Below, piece after piece: positions 12,995-25,921 of a stretch of DNA of 64,000 nt. The stretch lies in contig JBAJFE010000009.1 in assembly GCA_037903355.1 (NCBI GenBank), positions 620,001 to 684,000 on the forward strand, written 5' to 3'. Below the pieces are notes generated by a model. That model was not told where the DNA came from, made no database searches, and worked only from the letters and a program-made list of their open reading frames with translations. Source of the DNA: Trichuris trichiura (taxonomy: Eukaryota > Nematoda > Enoplea > Trichinellida > Trichuridae). Each line of letters opens with the position of its first letter. Within the stretch, counting starts at the first letter, position 1. Both the position numbers and the translations under genes were made by a program.

Positions 12995-14828
12995 AGAAAA
13001 GTTCCAGCACATAAACGGTGCTTATCCGGGAGTAGTTGCAGATGCCGCCGAGAAGTGTATGGTATTTACCTTTCGGGTTGTTACCAATACTTCAGAAAAG
13101 TCAGTTCACTAGAAAAGCTTAGTCCGAACGGATAACAGTGGAGCAAGCTCTGTTAACGACTTAAACAAAATTTTTGTCGCATTCTCCTGATGTCTTACAG
13201 TGTTTGGAATGGCGTAGCGTTTCGCTACATGCTAAAAAAACGAATTTTCATAAAAAAATGATTACCTTTGAACTAAGGAAACAGCTAGGCGTAAAGCTAT
13301 GAATGCACTACATTGTAGTATTCATAATTTGGCCTTGAAGTTAAGGTCTAATAGTTGAGTCGAAGCAGTAGCTTATAAAAACAGTTGTCCTTTTAAAACA
13401 GGGCTCTACGGAGTACGCGTTTCCGTGGGATAAAGGAAAGCATAATTTATGTTTAAATGTCTTTGTTACGGATCTACTGTCCCGTTGATACGAACAATAA
13501 ACGATAACTGTCCTCCGGAGCTTTCGGGTCTGTCGCGACCCGTCGTCATCGGTCATGATGCGGTGACACATCTTGTCCGCTGACGACGGGTCGCGACAGA
13601 CCCGAAAGCTCCGGAGGACAGTTATTGTTTATTGTTCGTATCAACGGGACAGTAGATCCGTAATAAAGACATTTAAACATGAAAGCACATAGTCCCGTAC
13701 CAAAACATCACATCTTCAAGCATAATTTACATCATAACTGAAGGATACGCATGAATACTGCCACGATAAAAGGTTAACTGAGTAATGAATTGAAGCATTT
13801 TAAGAACAGATTGTCTAACAAGCTTTGTGATAAGCAGATGTCTATCTGAATACTTTGGCAGTGTTGTAACGTCATTCTGTACATTGCTTCAGCGTAACTG
13901 CATTCATATGTTAATCGATACGTCAAAGAAGCAACAGGATAAGCTTAGTGCAATAGATTTATCTCTGCTCTAAACGTTAACTCATGGCGGCAGCGTGTTT
14001 TGTAGAGGGGGTCATTGCAGCGTTATTTGTAGTATTAGGCATATAGTTTTTAGAGAGGCAGTATCACGAGAATAGGATAGCTCCACGCTGGACTGGCCAA
14101 TAAAGGCAATAAGGAAAATGTTTTCAAGCAGTTTAAGCACGCAAGTTCGTTATGGTTAAAGAGGTCGATAAAGTTGACTAATCGATCTAGAGATACGAGT
14201 TATGCAGCTTAGGGAAGAGACGCAGACACGCTTTGAATTGCAGTAAAAGAATTTCGAAGCAACTGCTTTCAAACCATTTCAGCTTAAAAACTAACGCCTC
14301 TCTCTAACTTTCTTCATCCCGTTGTAAAAAGGTGACCTGTACAACAAGCGTCCATTTAAGTAAACGTAAAATTAAAAAAACAAATGAACAGCACAAGGCA
14401 AGTAACAATGGTTGCATCGTTTTACGAATTTTTTTGACCACCGTCAGTTGGTACGGAATGGTGCGTGCTCCGTAAAGCACACTCTGTGCATCACAATTCA
14501 CGAACGGCCGTCAACTGCATAATGCAACGTTGCGAAAACGATGACTAAGACGGCACGATAAACCTGCAAGCAAAGAAGGCAGCGCGATAAATACTGTTTG
14601 CACAAAAGTGGCAACGTCCTTCCTTTGGGAATTTTGCGCACTGCGACGCTTGATGCATTGAGACATGGAAATAACTATTCAGTGCGAGGAACCGCTCTGC
14701 AAAGGTGATCTTCTTGTAAAGACAAACGCATTTTTGTCTCACGTAAGAACAACTCTTCATTCGGTCCCAGTAAGAGGACGATAAAAGTTTTAGAAATGGC
14801 GACGACGGTACGTCGCTGTCTTTGCCAG
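12995..14828. other. Gap between ABCA and the adaptor gene
   Basis: Apart from the foldback at 13,449-13,680 I see no conserved coding sequence. The unknown first exon of the downstream PH/PTB adaptor should lie near the end of this stretch, since its first visible exon starts in mid-codon, but I could not identify it. Confidence 0.5.
13449..13680. repeat. GCTTTCGGGTC foldback element with hammerhead-like motif
   Basis: Arms mirror each other from atgtttaaatgtctttgttac to its inverse, ending gacatttaaacat. They contain cccgttgatacgaacaata and the core CTCCGGAGCTTTCGGGTC. The right arm on the + strand reads CCGCTGACGAC-GGGTC-loop-GACCC-GAAAGCTCCGG at 13,578-13,615. The tail tcccgtaccaaaacatcac is shared with the 49-kb and 52-kb copies. 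Confidence 0.85.
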
Positions 14829-17257
14829 AGGGCGGCTCGGCGTCGCTCGCATCGAGTTGTTCAAGAACGTCGAAGACTATGCTAAAGGCAATACGGAGCG
14901 AATTATCCTACTTTCCGGATGTGCTGCCGTGCAGTTGGCACACGACGAAAAGGAACGAAGATCTACGCTGAAATTGCATTTGTCAAATGGAACGTTCAGC
15001 TTTCAGTCTGCCCATTTTGACGACTTGCAGGTAAATGCCATAATAAGGCTGAAACTTTCTTCAATTTTCATGCAGGCATGACATAGATACGCAAGTTGGT
15101 GCTCATTTCCCTACTATGTTGACATTTCTATTTGGTTTGCAAATTTCAGATGCCTTCTTTTATACAGTATAATCGAACAGTTAAATGTGACTTTGCCAAT
15201 CCTTAAAGATTTGCAGGTAGAGAAGTAAGCGACATCAGTAAATCGACTACTATTACTGACCTCCGAAAAACGTACAACAGTTCGCGTATGTTAAAGCGTA
15301 TTTAACCAACCACTCTTATCGAAATACTAATAGTCAATACAGCCCCTTTGCTAATACTTCAACGCAACTTAACCAAACGTTAAGAAGCTGTCACGGAAAT
15401 AACGCAGATTAACTCCGAAATTGTTTAGCAAATGATAGATGGTTTGGTTACTCAGAGATTACGACAAAGCCACGGTGAACTCTTTGCAGGTCCTATACAA
15501 CGATTGTCCAGGAAAAAACAGAAGAGAAAATTTTCTTTTTGATTAACTCTACAAGCTGAAAGCTAGCGCCCGTAGTTAAACTGCAGTGATAGACATAGCA
15601 ATTCAACGGAAAGAAGCAATGCGTAGCGTACCAATCTAACACCCACAAAGGGTGAAGACAAGAAAGGCCAAAATAGGAAACCAGGCTACCATTTTGCAAA
15701 ACCTGCATATATCTGGATGACGTTCTATCAGGCTTTAGTGAAACTGACTTTTCGGTAGCTATTGTATGTCATTTATGTAATTAGCCATTTAAAGAGTGTT
15801 TTGCAAGCATATTCGAGTCAATTGTCGTAAGGAGCAAAAATCACGGAATAGCCATGATCATTTTGCAGAAATGGCAGCGATTCATCAGCGAAGCGGCCTT
15901 TGGAGACTTCAATGATTTACAAAGGTCAAAGGTCACAAACACTGGTGACCAACCAGTAGCGATTCAGCCTCGAAGCGTGGCACCATCAATACCAGGCAAG
16001 TTAACGTGTTTTGAAACAGTTTTTTTTTTGACCGTAAGCATCAGACGCGGAATCAGATTGCATCAAAACAGGGCAACTTGGGTTACGTGGCTTACACTAA
16101 TACCGTATAGGAGAAAAGAATCGATAATAAAACTTGCTCAAAGTTAACAGGGAATGTGCTACAAGAAAACTACGGTAACACTAGGTCATCGAACAGACCT
16201 CTGAATTCTGGTCGAATGGAAGTCTCGCGTCAGACTTGCAGTTGTTTATGCCAGATGTTACGCAAAAAGAATTACAACTATTTTTTTGACGTAGCAACAT
16301 TAATAGTTTAACATTTGAAATTTAGATGCTTTATTTTAGAGCTAAGAAAGGAGACAGCCATAAATGTTAGTTTGCTCAGCTCAACTGCACAGTCGTTCGC
16401 TCCCGGAAATTATAGTTTAACATTCACGGACGACGGGTTTTGCCTATCAGCTGAAATGGCTACCTTAAGAATGGAGGTGTTCCACTTTGATCGAATAGCT
16501 TGGTAGACAGTGCAGTGTCCTGAACAAAACTATTCATATATCGAACGGTTGGTTGTAGGTTGGGCAGAGGAGTCGGCTGCTTGGCATTTCAGTTGCGTAA
16601 TGGGCACTTGTTCGAGTTAACCAGCGAAAGGGCCGAAGCCATTGCGCGCTACATACAGCACAGGGCCTCACTGAATCCTACTACTCGAAAACCGAATAAC
16701 CTGCGGTTACAATACGAAAGTTCGTTGGATGCATTCCAAGCGGAGGAATACAGCGGCATATTGCCGGAAGAAATGGACGATTCGTCAGGTTCTGTATTGA
16801 ACAGTTGGCGCAAACTGAAAGCCACACTAAGGAATAGATTCAAAAGTCACAAGACTGAGGACCAATCGTCAGGAGACAGTTCCGTAAGCTAATCGACGCC
16901 ATAGCCAGTTTTCTATCCAATAGGCGGTTTCTGTTCAATTGATTGCAGGAAACTGAACAAGCCGACTTGCACTGGATGCCACGTCGAGGAAGACGGCAAA
17001 TAACTCGCAGCTATTCGGAACGTTCGACGCCTCCTGCAGGTCATTTTCGTCCCAATCCACTATACTTAGAATCGATACGTTCTAGCGGATTTTTTTCTGC
17101 TGAATCGCAAACGGACGAACTTCCACCAACCTTTCGAAGACAACAATCGCCATATATGGTGGACTCTTACAGAAAGGTGCAGGCCAGTCGAAATAGCATC
17201 GGCGACTTACCATACACGGATGGACAAAGTTTACGTTCCGTTATTACTGACGTCTGA
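14829..17257 (+). CDS. Docking-protein (DOK/IRS)-like PH-PTB adaptor, 5' exon not found
   Basis: Exons: 14829-15030 (starts mid-codon), 15869-15995, 16340-16502, 16559-16883, 16949-17257 (TGA). The first visible exons resemble the second half of a PH domain (LGVARIELFKNVEDYAKG, RIILLSGC) closing with a helix around KWQRFISEAAFGDF. The middle exons resemble an IRS-type PTB domain (strand segment NYSLTFTDDGFCLSA, then GRGVGCLAFQLRNGHLFELT and helix AEAIARYIQHR). The tail is basic and Ser-rich, with tyrosines in docking-like contexts (NPLYLES, SPYMVDSY, LPYTDG). Such proteins sit under the plasma membrane and recruit SH2 proteins after tyrosine kinase signalling. The intron after 15,995 uses a GC donor (G|GCAAGT). 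I see family features, not a specific orthologue. No AATAAA follows closely; ATTAAA occurs at 17,380. Confidence 0.7.
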
Positions 17258-18405
17258 GCGGCGAATAAGAGTAACAGTTTATTCGATTAGCCGCTCTGAC
17301 TTTCGCTTGTCAGTGTTCTTCGGTTTATTGGGAAATTGGCGCACAATATGATCGCTTACAGACAACGCAGAAAAACAAAATTAAATACCGTTGTAGCAGT
17401 TCGCAGGACCATTAGGAAAGCCGATGGTTCGACTAATCGTACTGGGTTTGCTTCCGCTTGAAATGCCTTTGTTTCGTTGACAACAGCTGATGTGCTAAGC
17501 AGCATTGAAAATACCTAAAAGCAAACGGAACACTGAGTAAGTCAACTTTCAGTCAACTGTGCAGCTTAGACCAAAACAATTTGGTCGATCACTGACGCCC
17601 GCGAATCGGCAGGACATAGGGATCATACCTTGAAAAGCGCTTAAAATCTTTGCAGCTCCATATATGCACAACTTGTGTTTTTCCGAACGCAGTAATGGCA
17701 TAGCACCGCTGATCGCATTTGAGGAATTAAATATTCAAAAACAATAACTTATAAACCGGTACCTCATCATCACCACAGAACAGCGACGCTTTCATTGAAC
17801 CGACACGAGCATAAACGCTGTAAGACGCGAGATGTCCGCTCCAGTGGGACTACTGGAGGTTGAATGCGTAGCACGGCAACAACTAATGCAGATTCTCTCA
17901 AAGGTTTGCAAGTATACCGCTAAGTTGAAAAAACTCATTTTCCTTTACATATGCGATTAGTAGGCAAATGCGGATCATTGTATTTAGATAAGCTCAAATG
18001 AAGTTGCTGAAGAGTATCAGTTTACAGTGAAAAACTTTTTTTTTGATATCCATGCCAACCTATGCATTTCTCGCGCTGACTGAAAAGCAGAAGACACTTT
18101 CTCTATACTACACCATACGACACTTGTATACGCTAATTTAGGCTGCACGCCTTAGCGTTTTCATTTGAATGTTTCGATCGTACGAAAGAATGAAAACTCA
18201 TTCCTTAGCAAGTCGTTCCCAAAAATTTGTGCTCAAGAATTTTCAAGAAATGAAGACCGGTATACCTTTGAGTCTATGCCGAAAGTCGAACGATATGCCA
18301 CATGACACGCTTACGGATTATACTTACTTTACGGACCTGAAAAACTGAAAGACATACCGTTTTTGCCATTGAATTCGGCCACCTGGTCCGCTTCAGTACC
18401 TTTCC
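17258..18405. other. Convergent intergenic stretch, no gene seen
   Basis: This lies between the 3' ends of the adaptor gene (+) and the LUC7-like gene (-). It has no long or conserved reading frame and no foldback copy. It presumably holds both 3' UTRs. Confidence 0.5.
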
Positions 18406-21100
18406 TTAACGCTCCATGCCGTCATTCACCGACAGTCGCGTTCTCCTTGACTCGTTGTAGGAAGAAGAATCGCAACGTCGTCGGTCCCTGGAATGAGTTG
18501 AACTTGCTCGATCGCGACTACGGCTGGAACGTCGGCGAGCGTAATCTCGAGATTTCGAACGATCATTTGAACGACTACGGTTTCTTTTACGTCTCGACTT
18601 GGAGCGACTACGAGAACGAGAACGACGATTTCTAAAAATACCATTCTCTTCTAAATTTCTGTTTACCAAAAAAATGGCGCGTAAAATAAATAAACTTTGT
18701 TCTATTAAGCCTTTCAGCATACAACAGGCGTGAGGCTATGAGAATAAGGGCGCATCCAAAAACGCTAAGTGCTTTCAAATGGGTTTTGCAGAAGAAATGA
18801 AGATGTTAATTACAGCAAAGCCTCGATTATTCGGACAACACGAGACTAGGCCGTAGTCAACTTTTTTTTGGCATGTACTTATTTTTATTTCATTTCGGAA
18901 GCACCTTTTTCAAATGAACAATAAGTTATTGCAGGATCAAGTCTAAAAGGGTACACAAAAGAAATATAGCAGCATCCATGCATTCTTCAACTTCCTCTTC
19001 TCTTGTTCTTCTTACACTTCTGATAGAGACTGAGAAACCACACCTTCGTGCACTGATATCGACTGAACTTTCATTCACTTTCCTACAGCAAGTTTATTCT
19101 ACAAGGCTCTTCAATGTTCAATGTTTTACAGCACCCAGCAATGGCCTTCGAGAAACCGTTTCCTCATGAAAGTTCATTACAGAACTCATTCTGCTATTTT
19201 CTGACCATAAAAAGTGGCTGGGGCTTCTTTTTGGTATAGGTGTTTCGGTCTTTCAACTATATGTTAATCCACTGGCTGTGGACCATAATTTCAACAATTC
19301 CATTCACATGCAGCATGTCGGTACGAAGCAACAGTACCTTACCGCTGCAGGCGGGACGCTCTTCTGAAGTTTAAATATTTTCTCTTTTCACCGGACAGCA
19401 TAATCTTGGTTTTATTGTGAAACTTACACGCTTGAGGATACTGCAGAGTTTGGCTTTGTGGCTTTGAGTAATAAATGAAAGCTTCTGCAAGTCACCTGCC
19501 TCTAGTTTTCACGATTACGACACTTCTCCCAAATAAAGAAGAATTCAATATGAAACTAGAAAGTTAATTAGCAAAACAAAGTGACCCAACTTCTCGTTCG
19601 GATTTGGAAAGGCGCACACTGCCCAGCTTATGGAATTACAGATACGACGGAGAAAATTGGTAAAACATATTACCATAACTACAAATATTATTAATAATAA
19701 CTTATACCATATTTAAGAAACGCTGAGAACGTGATGCAACTTAAGCACATGTTACAGTTTAAAAAAATGAGGAGCTTACCTATCTGAACGCCGTCTATCA
19801 CTATTATAACGATCAGCGCGCGGCATTCTGTTGCCTCTGTCGTAATCTCTGCTGCCGGAAGGCGAACGCCCGTCTTCGTACTTAGTCCTACGCTCTTCTT
19901 TTTCCTTCTAAAATTATGAGAAAATGGCGTAAGCTCAACCGGGGTGTTTCAATCGGCTATCATTATGACTGACTTCATACGCTTCCAATGTTTCTTTGAT
20001 TTTTGCGAAACCTAAATGCTGCTTGCCAACCAAGTGCTCGTCAAGACGGTGTTGACTGTCACCGACAATAAGAAAACAACCGCAAATGTCGCAAACTTCC
20101 ATTACTTTCAGTTCGCCCGGTGGTGTTTCGAAAGACTGAAAAGGAAGAAAAACTTTGCATAAGCGAGTAGAAGCTACAATCAAGACATCTTCTTTTAGGA
20201 CTCGGATATTTCAATAGCAGAAAGTTAGCTTAGGGTCCTCCTACTATGCCTTAGCGTTGCCCTGCGAAAACTACACCGTTTCCATGTTTCAATAAGACTT
20301 ATTCCTTTTATGACTAAGAGAGCATCAGTACAATAAGAGAGGAAAAGAATATAACCTTTTGGCAATGGTCTCTTTCTTCAGCTAGTTCGTCTGCCATTGC
20401 AATGATTTTCTGCGCCTCTTCTACATTGCCCTCAACGCCTAGATTTTCTGCCTGAGCCTGCAGAGCTGTTACTTTTTCGGATAAGACTTGTATTTTTTCT
20501 TCCAACTTTTCCCGACTCAAGTTGGCTATCTGAAGAACAAGCAAAGTCAGTCGCAAGAATTCTAACATCCATAAAGTTTCAACGGAAGCAAAACTCATTA
20601 TTACTTACCACGCCACCAGGTTGTGTCAATTCCAGCCTCTGTCGATTTCTGGTAATCTTGCGAGCCATTTCATTATGAAGTTTCCGCAAGAAGCAATAGA
20701 AATCGTGCTCGTAGCCACATTTACCGTAACGACTACTTTTTTTGTACGCCTCGCGCATTCTCTCGTCGTGCATTTTGTTACAGTGCCCTGAGACAAAAAG
20801 ATTTTAAACTGTTAGCTGGCATGAAGACGAGTAGCTCACCCAAATCGGCTTTCGTGTTTGTGAAAAGTTCGTGAGGGCAATAGTCGACAAGAAAAAACTT
20901 GCAAACCTTAACGAGGAAACGATTAGAAAAGAAATAAACGATAGGTTTTTAGACAAACATAAATCAATTAATTATACAGCATATAAAATTACTTCCGGAT
21001 CACTCCAGCTAAGCTCTTTCGGCGCTTCAGTGGGCAATGCATTTCGAGAACGACCCATCAGCTCGTCCAGCAGCGAAGCGAGCTCCTTTGTGGCCGCCAT
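18406..21100 (-). CDS. luc7l: LUC7-like U1 snRNP-associated splicing factor
   Basis: Seven exons, from the start: 20993-21100, 20840-20906, 20609-20787, 20356-20529, 19974-20135, 19780-19907, 18406-18631; total 347 residues, in frame throughout. LUC7 proteins bind U1 snRNP and help choose 5' splice sites. The N-terminus MAATKELASLLDELMGRSR is the usual LUC7 start. The first zinc finger (CCCH type) is VCKFFLVDYCPHELF...LGHCNKMH. A coiled-coil segment follows (exon 4, IANLSREKLEEKIQVL...). The second finger is VCDICGCFLIVGD...RLDEHLVGKQH. The C-terminus is an arginine/serine-rich domain (NRRSRSRSRSKSRRK). Introns are about 60-170 bases except the last (1.15 kb). Length is close to the human homologues. 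Confidence 0.93.
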
Positions 21101-22404
21101 AACAGGAATGAACAACTAGATCTGTCCGTCGGCTTCATAAAAGCAAATAAAATCAATCACACCATTGCAAACATTGTGATACTTGTTCAAGTCAATCATA
21201 GTAAATACTCGTTAACGGGAGTCTTAATGAAACACTTTTACAAGCAATCTGCCGCGGCTGCGAAGCATTCAACTTATGAAATAAGTTACTATGCACATAA
21301 ATACGCCAAAATAAGATTAAAACGTGAAAATAAACTGCATACAAACAAGAATACTCTAACGAAACAAGAAGAAGCAAATGCTATCCGCGAAATGATAACC
21401 ATGAACTCTATTTAGCGTAGAAAAATGTCACATAGACTATTCCAGTAAAAACATCTTTCTGACGTTCAGTGCTAGTGAAAGCAACGAAATCTTCAACAGG
21501 AACTTACATCGGTTCAGTAGCGCGCTATTTGGAGAGACGTAAACGACCTTAGGCATACTGTATTGAAGTGAGCGCGACCTTCAGGTAAGCAAATCAGCAA
21601 CGCCAAACGACTGCTTTGCTACATGCTCCAACAGTCCATCTAAAGCGACTGGAAGAAAAATTATTCAGACAGCCAATTCCTTAAAAATGCAAGGTTTCCA
21701 GCGTTGCGTAAAGCCTGTAGCGAAATAGCGTTTACTTCTGGTTTCTATTCACCTACGCTGTCGGTTTTTGCCGTATTCTGTACGTTACTATATGTTAATT
21801 ACTACTATAAAAAAGTACAAAATGCAAAATTGGCCTATTGTTATCTCAAAACGACCGAGATTGGAAATGTAAATTAAAGGAGTTGTTACCAATTGAATTA
21901 AACGATTTTCTATCCGCAGTTACACTCGCAAAAATGTTTTACTCACCTTACGTAAACCTTGATTAACACCAAGCTCAGTTCGTAAAGCCAATTTGCTAAT
22001 GAGGTAACTTGCAAATCCGGAACGGTGTACTGTATTTGCAATTTTAAAATCATTGTCCCCAACAAAAATACAATTGCAGTTGTCTCATTTCGCCTTAGCT
22101 ATCTGTTAGTTGCAGATTATTAAGCTTTTTAATGCGTTGAATCAAGCAAAGAAAGGCAAAACATTTCATCACAAATTGACATTATCAAACAAGTTCAATC
22201 ACGCAAACAAAACAGATACGCAAATGAAAAAGGGTACATAATTTAAGAGTTCATTTTCACAGAGGTAATGTCTGAAACAACGTGCGCGCGCAATAAGGAG
22301 AATGGCATTTCATTTTATTCTGAAATTTTCGCGGGATTTTGTAACCCGTTCTTGGTTAACCCGTTACGAAGAAAGAAAAAATAAAACAAATGGCATTTAA
22401 TAGT
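21101..22404. other. Gap between LUC7-like and delta-COP genes
   Basis: Promoter side of the LUC7-like gene and 3' side of the delta-COP gene, both on the minus strand. No conserved coding sequence is visible; a partial family-B hairpin lies at its end. Confidence 0.45.
22319..22372. repeat. Partial family-B hairpin arm
   Basis: Carries the family-B words ttctgaaattttcgcggg and gtaacccgtt, then acccgttacgaagaaag, but lacks a full inverted partner. It is likely a decayed copy of the element seen at 10,873-10,975. Confidence 0.5.
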
Positions 22405-22410
22405 TTTATT
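22405..22410 (-). terminator. Likely poly(A) signal of the delta-COP gene
   Basis: AATAAA on the minus strand, about 75 bases beyond the TGA stop at 22,486-22,488, a usual distance for a 3' end. Confidence 0.5.
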
Positions 22411-22485
22411 ATAAACGTAAACCCAGAAATGTTATCCGTAGACATAAAATAACATTTTTTAAGAATTTCAGGAAATGAAACGAAA

Positions 22486-25400
22486 TCACAAAATCTCATA
22501 TACATCCGTTGACAATTTTGTTTCAAGGGAGAATTTCGCCGAAAGGCCACCTTCAACGAGGATGACATCATCGACCTACAATGAATTTCATTTTGAGGAG
22601 AAATATGTGGCACGGTTGCTTGCCTTCATTGGACAGAAAAGAATTTTCGAAGTGAACTGAACTGTTATGGGAAAAAAGTTGGCAGCAGTCCCGGAAGCAG
22701 TGGTGAATTCAAGAGCTCCTTGCTTGTTGCTACTGTCAATCAGTGGCAAACGCCATCGAAGACATTGATGAGCTCTGTCGTACTGATACTCGCCATCACA
22801 TTCGGCTATGACTGGGGCAGTTGACAATTGCCTGAAAATTGATACGTTAAAATCAGAAAAAAAGTAAAACTGTAGGCCAATACGGTAACGGGACAGTGAT
22901 GCAAACATCTTCTAGTTGCAACCTTTCATTATCTAATGTGTATTCAATGTTGACGTCACATCCTTTGCGACCGTCCGATGGCCAACAATTTACTAAAAAA
23001 ATTTTAAAAAATGAAAACGGCTATTCGATTGCTTATCCGGTTAAAAACCGGCGTTAGAATTGAAAAACTACTTGACAAAGGGATCATAGATTCATTGTTA
23101 GTATGGAACCGCCATTTCAGCACGCCCGCATCCGTATTAAGCGGAAAAGGCCGACTCTGATTTTTCAGCATAAGAATGCCGTCATTTTGGAATGCCTTTT
23201 TATCCAAATTTGGATGCGTCTAAAATTTCTCGGACTGCAGACGATAGCAGAAAAAGAAATAATTGTATGCACCTGGATTTGAACACCTTTAACATCGACC
23301 GAACCAAGCTTCACCATAACTTGACAATATTTTTCGTCCGATATACGAAGAATTATAGCACCTAAGACTTCGAGTTTGTCCAGTCCACCGTCACGCTTTT
23401 GTTTGACGTTTATTTTCTCTTCCATTTTTACATGAACGCTATCAATATAGCCGCGCTTCTTCGGCGTAACCTTCAGCCGTAAGAAAAACTTACCTCTCTT
23501 TGTGAATTCCTGAAGTATCAACAGGTCGTTCAATAGTGGCCTCGCTCTCCTGGCCATTGGTCACAGCTAGAATTCACCAAATGTTACCCGCCTTTGTATA
23601 TAAGCAAAACTCACCATGTCCTTCTAAGGCGAGAGAATCGAAAAGGTCAGCGTCCCGAGACCTCGCAGCCAATTGCATTGCTTTTCCAGTATCGCGTTTT
23701 CTAAAAAAAGGAAAAGTAATGCTATCTCAGCATTTCACCAGTCTTCGCTATACTTTTTGTTGGCACCGACTGGTGGTGAATGATAATCCAACTCCCGATG
23801 CTGTTCAACAACGGCAGTTGGTTCGCTTTTCGCTGCTGCGGGTCCGAAGCCGCCAAACATGGAATGAGGTACGCGGGTGCCTCCTCGCTTAGCCGCTTCC
23901 TGTTTTGCCTTTGCCAATTCGCGCGCCTTATCTTTGGCCAACTTTCTGGCCTCCTCTTCTTGACTCTAAGCAAAGATTATATATAGATAGAATAGCCTTG
24001 AGACCAAACTTGGCGAGGTTTAGCTGGCACAATAGACTAGCTCACACTATTGACAAAATAAAACTGGAAGTTTCCTAATCAAAAACCTAATTAATAAAAC
24101 CATCATATACCTTTTTAATTTGATAATAAACGCGTTCGTCGTGACTGTCCATGTCGACGTAAGTACAAATTTGGGAAAGATTCACATTTTCTCGATATCC
24201 AAGGGCAACGATCTCGTCAAACGCAAATACTAGCTCGAATACATGGTCCATGACGTTTTTCTCATCCGCCTTCTGGCAATATTCAGGCACCTATAAAAAA
24301 ACCATAGAAACCAATTTTCCATACAAAAGAGGGAGAAGCCAATCCCAAACGATAACCCATTAACGGAGAGGAAAAACGAGCGCCGTCGTGACACAGGAGA
24401 TAAAGAATTTTACAACGCTATATTCAACCAGAATATCGCTTATCCGACTCGCAGTATCGATCAAATGAAAGTATTTTTTATGATGCTACAGGTAAAAAGT
24501 ATTTTTCCAAATATCTGGACAAAAGAGAAACGAGCAGCACGTTATGGTATAAAAAAAAAGAAAAGCAGGCAAACTTGAAAAGTGGTTCGCAACAATTCGC
24601 TGTTCCCTAAAATGGAACATCCTAAGTTGGCTTACCACGCGAGAAAACAATTTCAACGTTTCCAAATCTTCCAAAATATTGCTAGCCTTCGTAGTGATAA
24701 GGAAGACGTACAGTTGGTCAATTGGCTGATACACGTAGCGGACGCTTTCCGTTTCAATGAATGTATGCTGACGAGTGGTCGATTTTTCGGCGAAAAGAAG
24801 TTTCGGGAAAGCCGTCAATAGCCCTTCTACCCTGGAACGCGTCATTTCGACAAACTGCCTTGACATCAACGCTAAAAAACGCGTCTAGCTTTAATGAACT
24901 CGGTAAAACACGGTTGTACAAAAAGTAACAATGACATTGGGGCATACAGGAACTAAGAGAACAATGCAACTCTCCCGAAATGACAACCAGTGAAGTTTCT
25001 GCCTTTCATTTTATATTTACGCCATTTATTCGTAAACTTACACTTGTTTTTAACGCGAACAATTAAGTGATCGTTTCTCTAAAAGTATTAAATCTTTTGA
25101 GCAACGCATTTCGTATACTGCCAGTTCAGCTCACACCAACAACTTGGCGACTAACTTTAAATATCTGCTAACAGGTGGGTCAAAATAAAAATGCTCTCAG
25201 ATCAAAAAATTAAACATTACCGCAACATTAAACTATAAATAATCTTTACGACAAATGCTTTTCAGTCGAAGCTTACGAAGTATTGAAAAATATATATCTA
25301 TACCAAAAGCATCTCGAGAAATTCTTTGGTTACCGAAAAGTTCGATTACCAGCCACGTGTTAGGCTTTAGGAAAGAATAGAATGATTTCACATCGAGCAA

Positions 25401-25921
25401 ACAACAGACCTATCTGCCAAACAAAAAATAGCCCGTATATTCAACTAAATGATAGATAACCTTCTTCGAGTAGCCTACTATAAAGAACAAGTACAAATGT
25501 TATAGCGCAACGGGAAAACAAAGGTCAACGAAACGGGACATTATTAATTGTGCCAGTGGTAGTTTACTTCTCGTTTTCATACTGAAATGGAACAGAATCG
25601 TATCCATTATTTCTGGCCTCAAATGCAGACTATATTTGTAACTTACGAGAACTTAATTTCTTAACACGGAAAAGCAATGAGCGCCGTATATGATGGTATA
25701 GAGACACGGCTGCCTATGCAGAAAATTAATAAAAGAAGCAGTAATAAGTCGTGTAACTTCAACTGGCATATTCAGACTGGACCACGCAACGCTGCGCAAA
25801 AACTGACTGCATTCTAGAGAAAACGACTTACGTTTGCCGTTCTTTGTGCATATGGCGGCAGCAAGTAAGACCTAAAACAGTGTATTTTATAAGACAAATA
25901 GTGGGCATAAGTGCTCACCAT
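22486..25921 (-). CDS. ARCN1: Coatomer (COPI) delta subunit, archain
   Basis: Eleven or more exons: ATG alone at 25919-25921, then 25832-25871, 24636-24871, 24111-24290, 23754-23965, 23615-23700, 23494-23566, 23273-23438, 23072-23219, 22884-22992, 22624-22831, 22486-22575; 516 residues, close to the human 511. Delta-COP is a core part of the COPI coat for Golgi-to-ER vesicles. The N-terminal longin domain carries [14 protein letters not shown] and [32 protein letters not shown] is diagnostic. A charged linker follows ([19 protein letters not shown]), then the C-terminal mu-homology domain ([39 protein letters not shown]) ending DVYEIL. The intron at 22576-22623 uses a GC donor. An intron falls directly after the start codon. 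Confidence 0.96.

Noticed and set aside
12857..13135. 92-codon frame directly after the ABCA stop
   Set aside because: No homology to ABCA C-terminal sequence, no splice link, and an AATAAA lies within it; treated as 3' UTR.
18363..18635. 90-codon + frame opposite the LUC7 last exon
   Set aside because: Antisense of the arginine/serine-rich coding exon; the minus strand reading has the RS repeats and correct splice phase.
23165..23557. Single uninterrupted reading of the delta-COP region through 23,439-23,493
   Set aside because: Open in frame but adds residues absent from the family. A 55-base intron there joins to give [12 protein letters not shown], matching delta-COP, and fits the phase on both sides.
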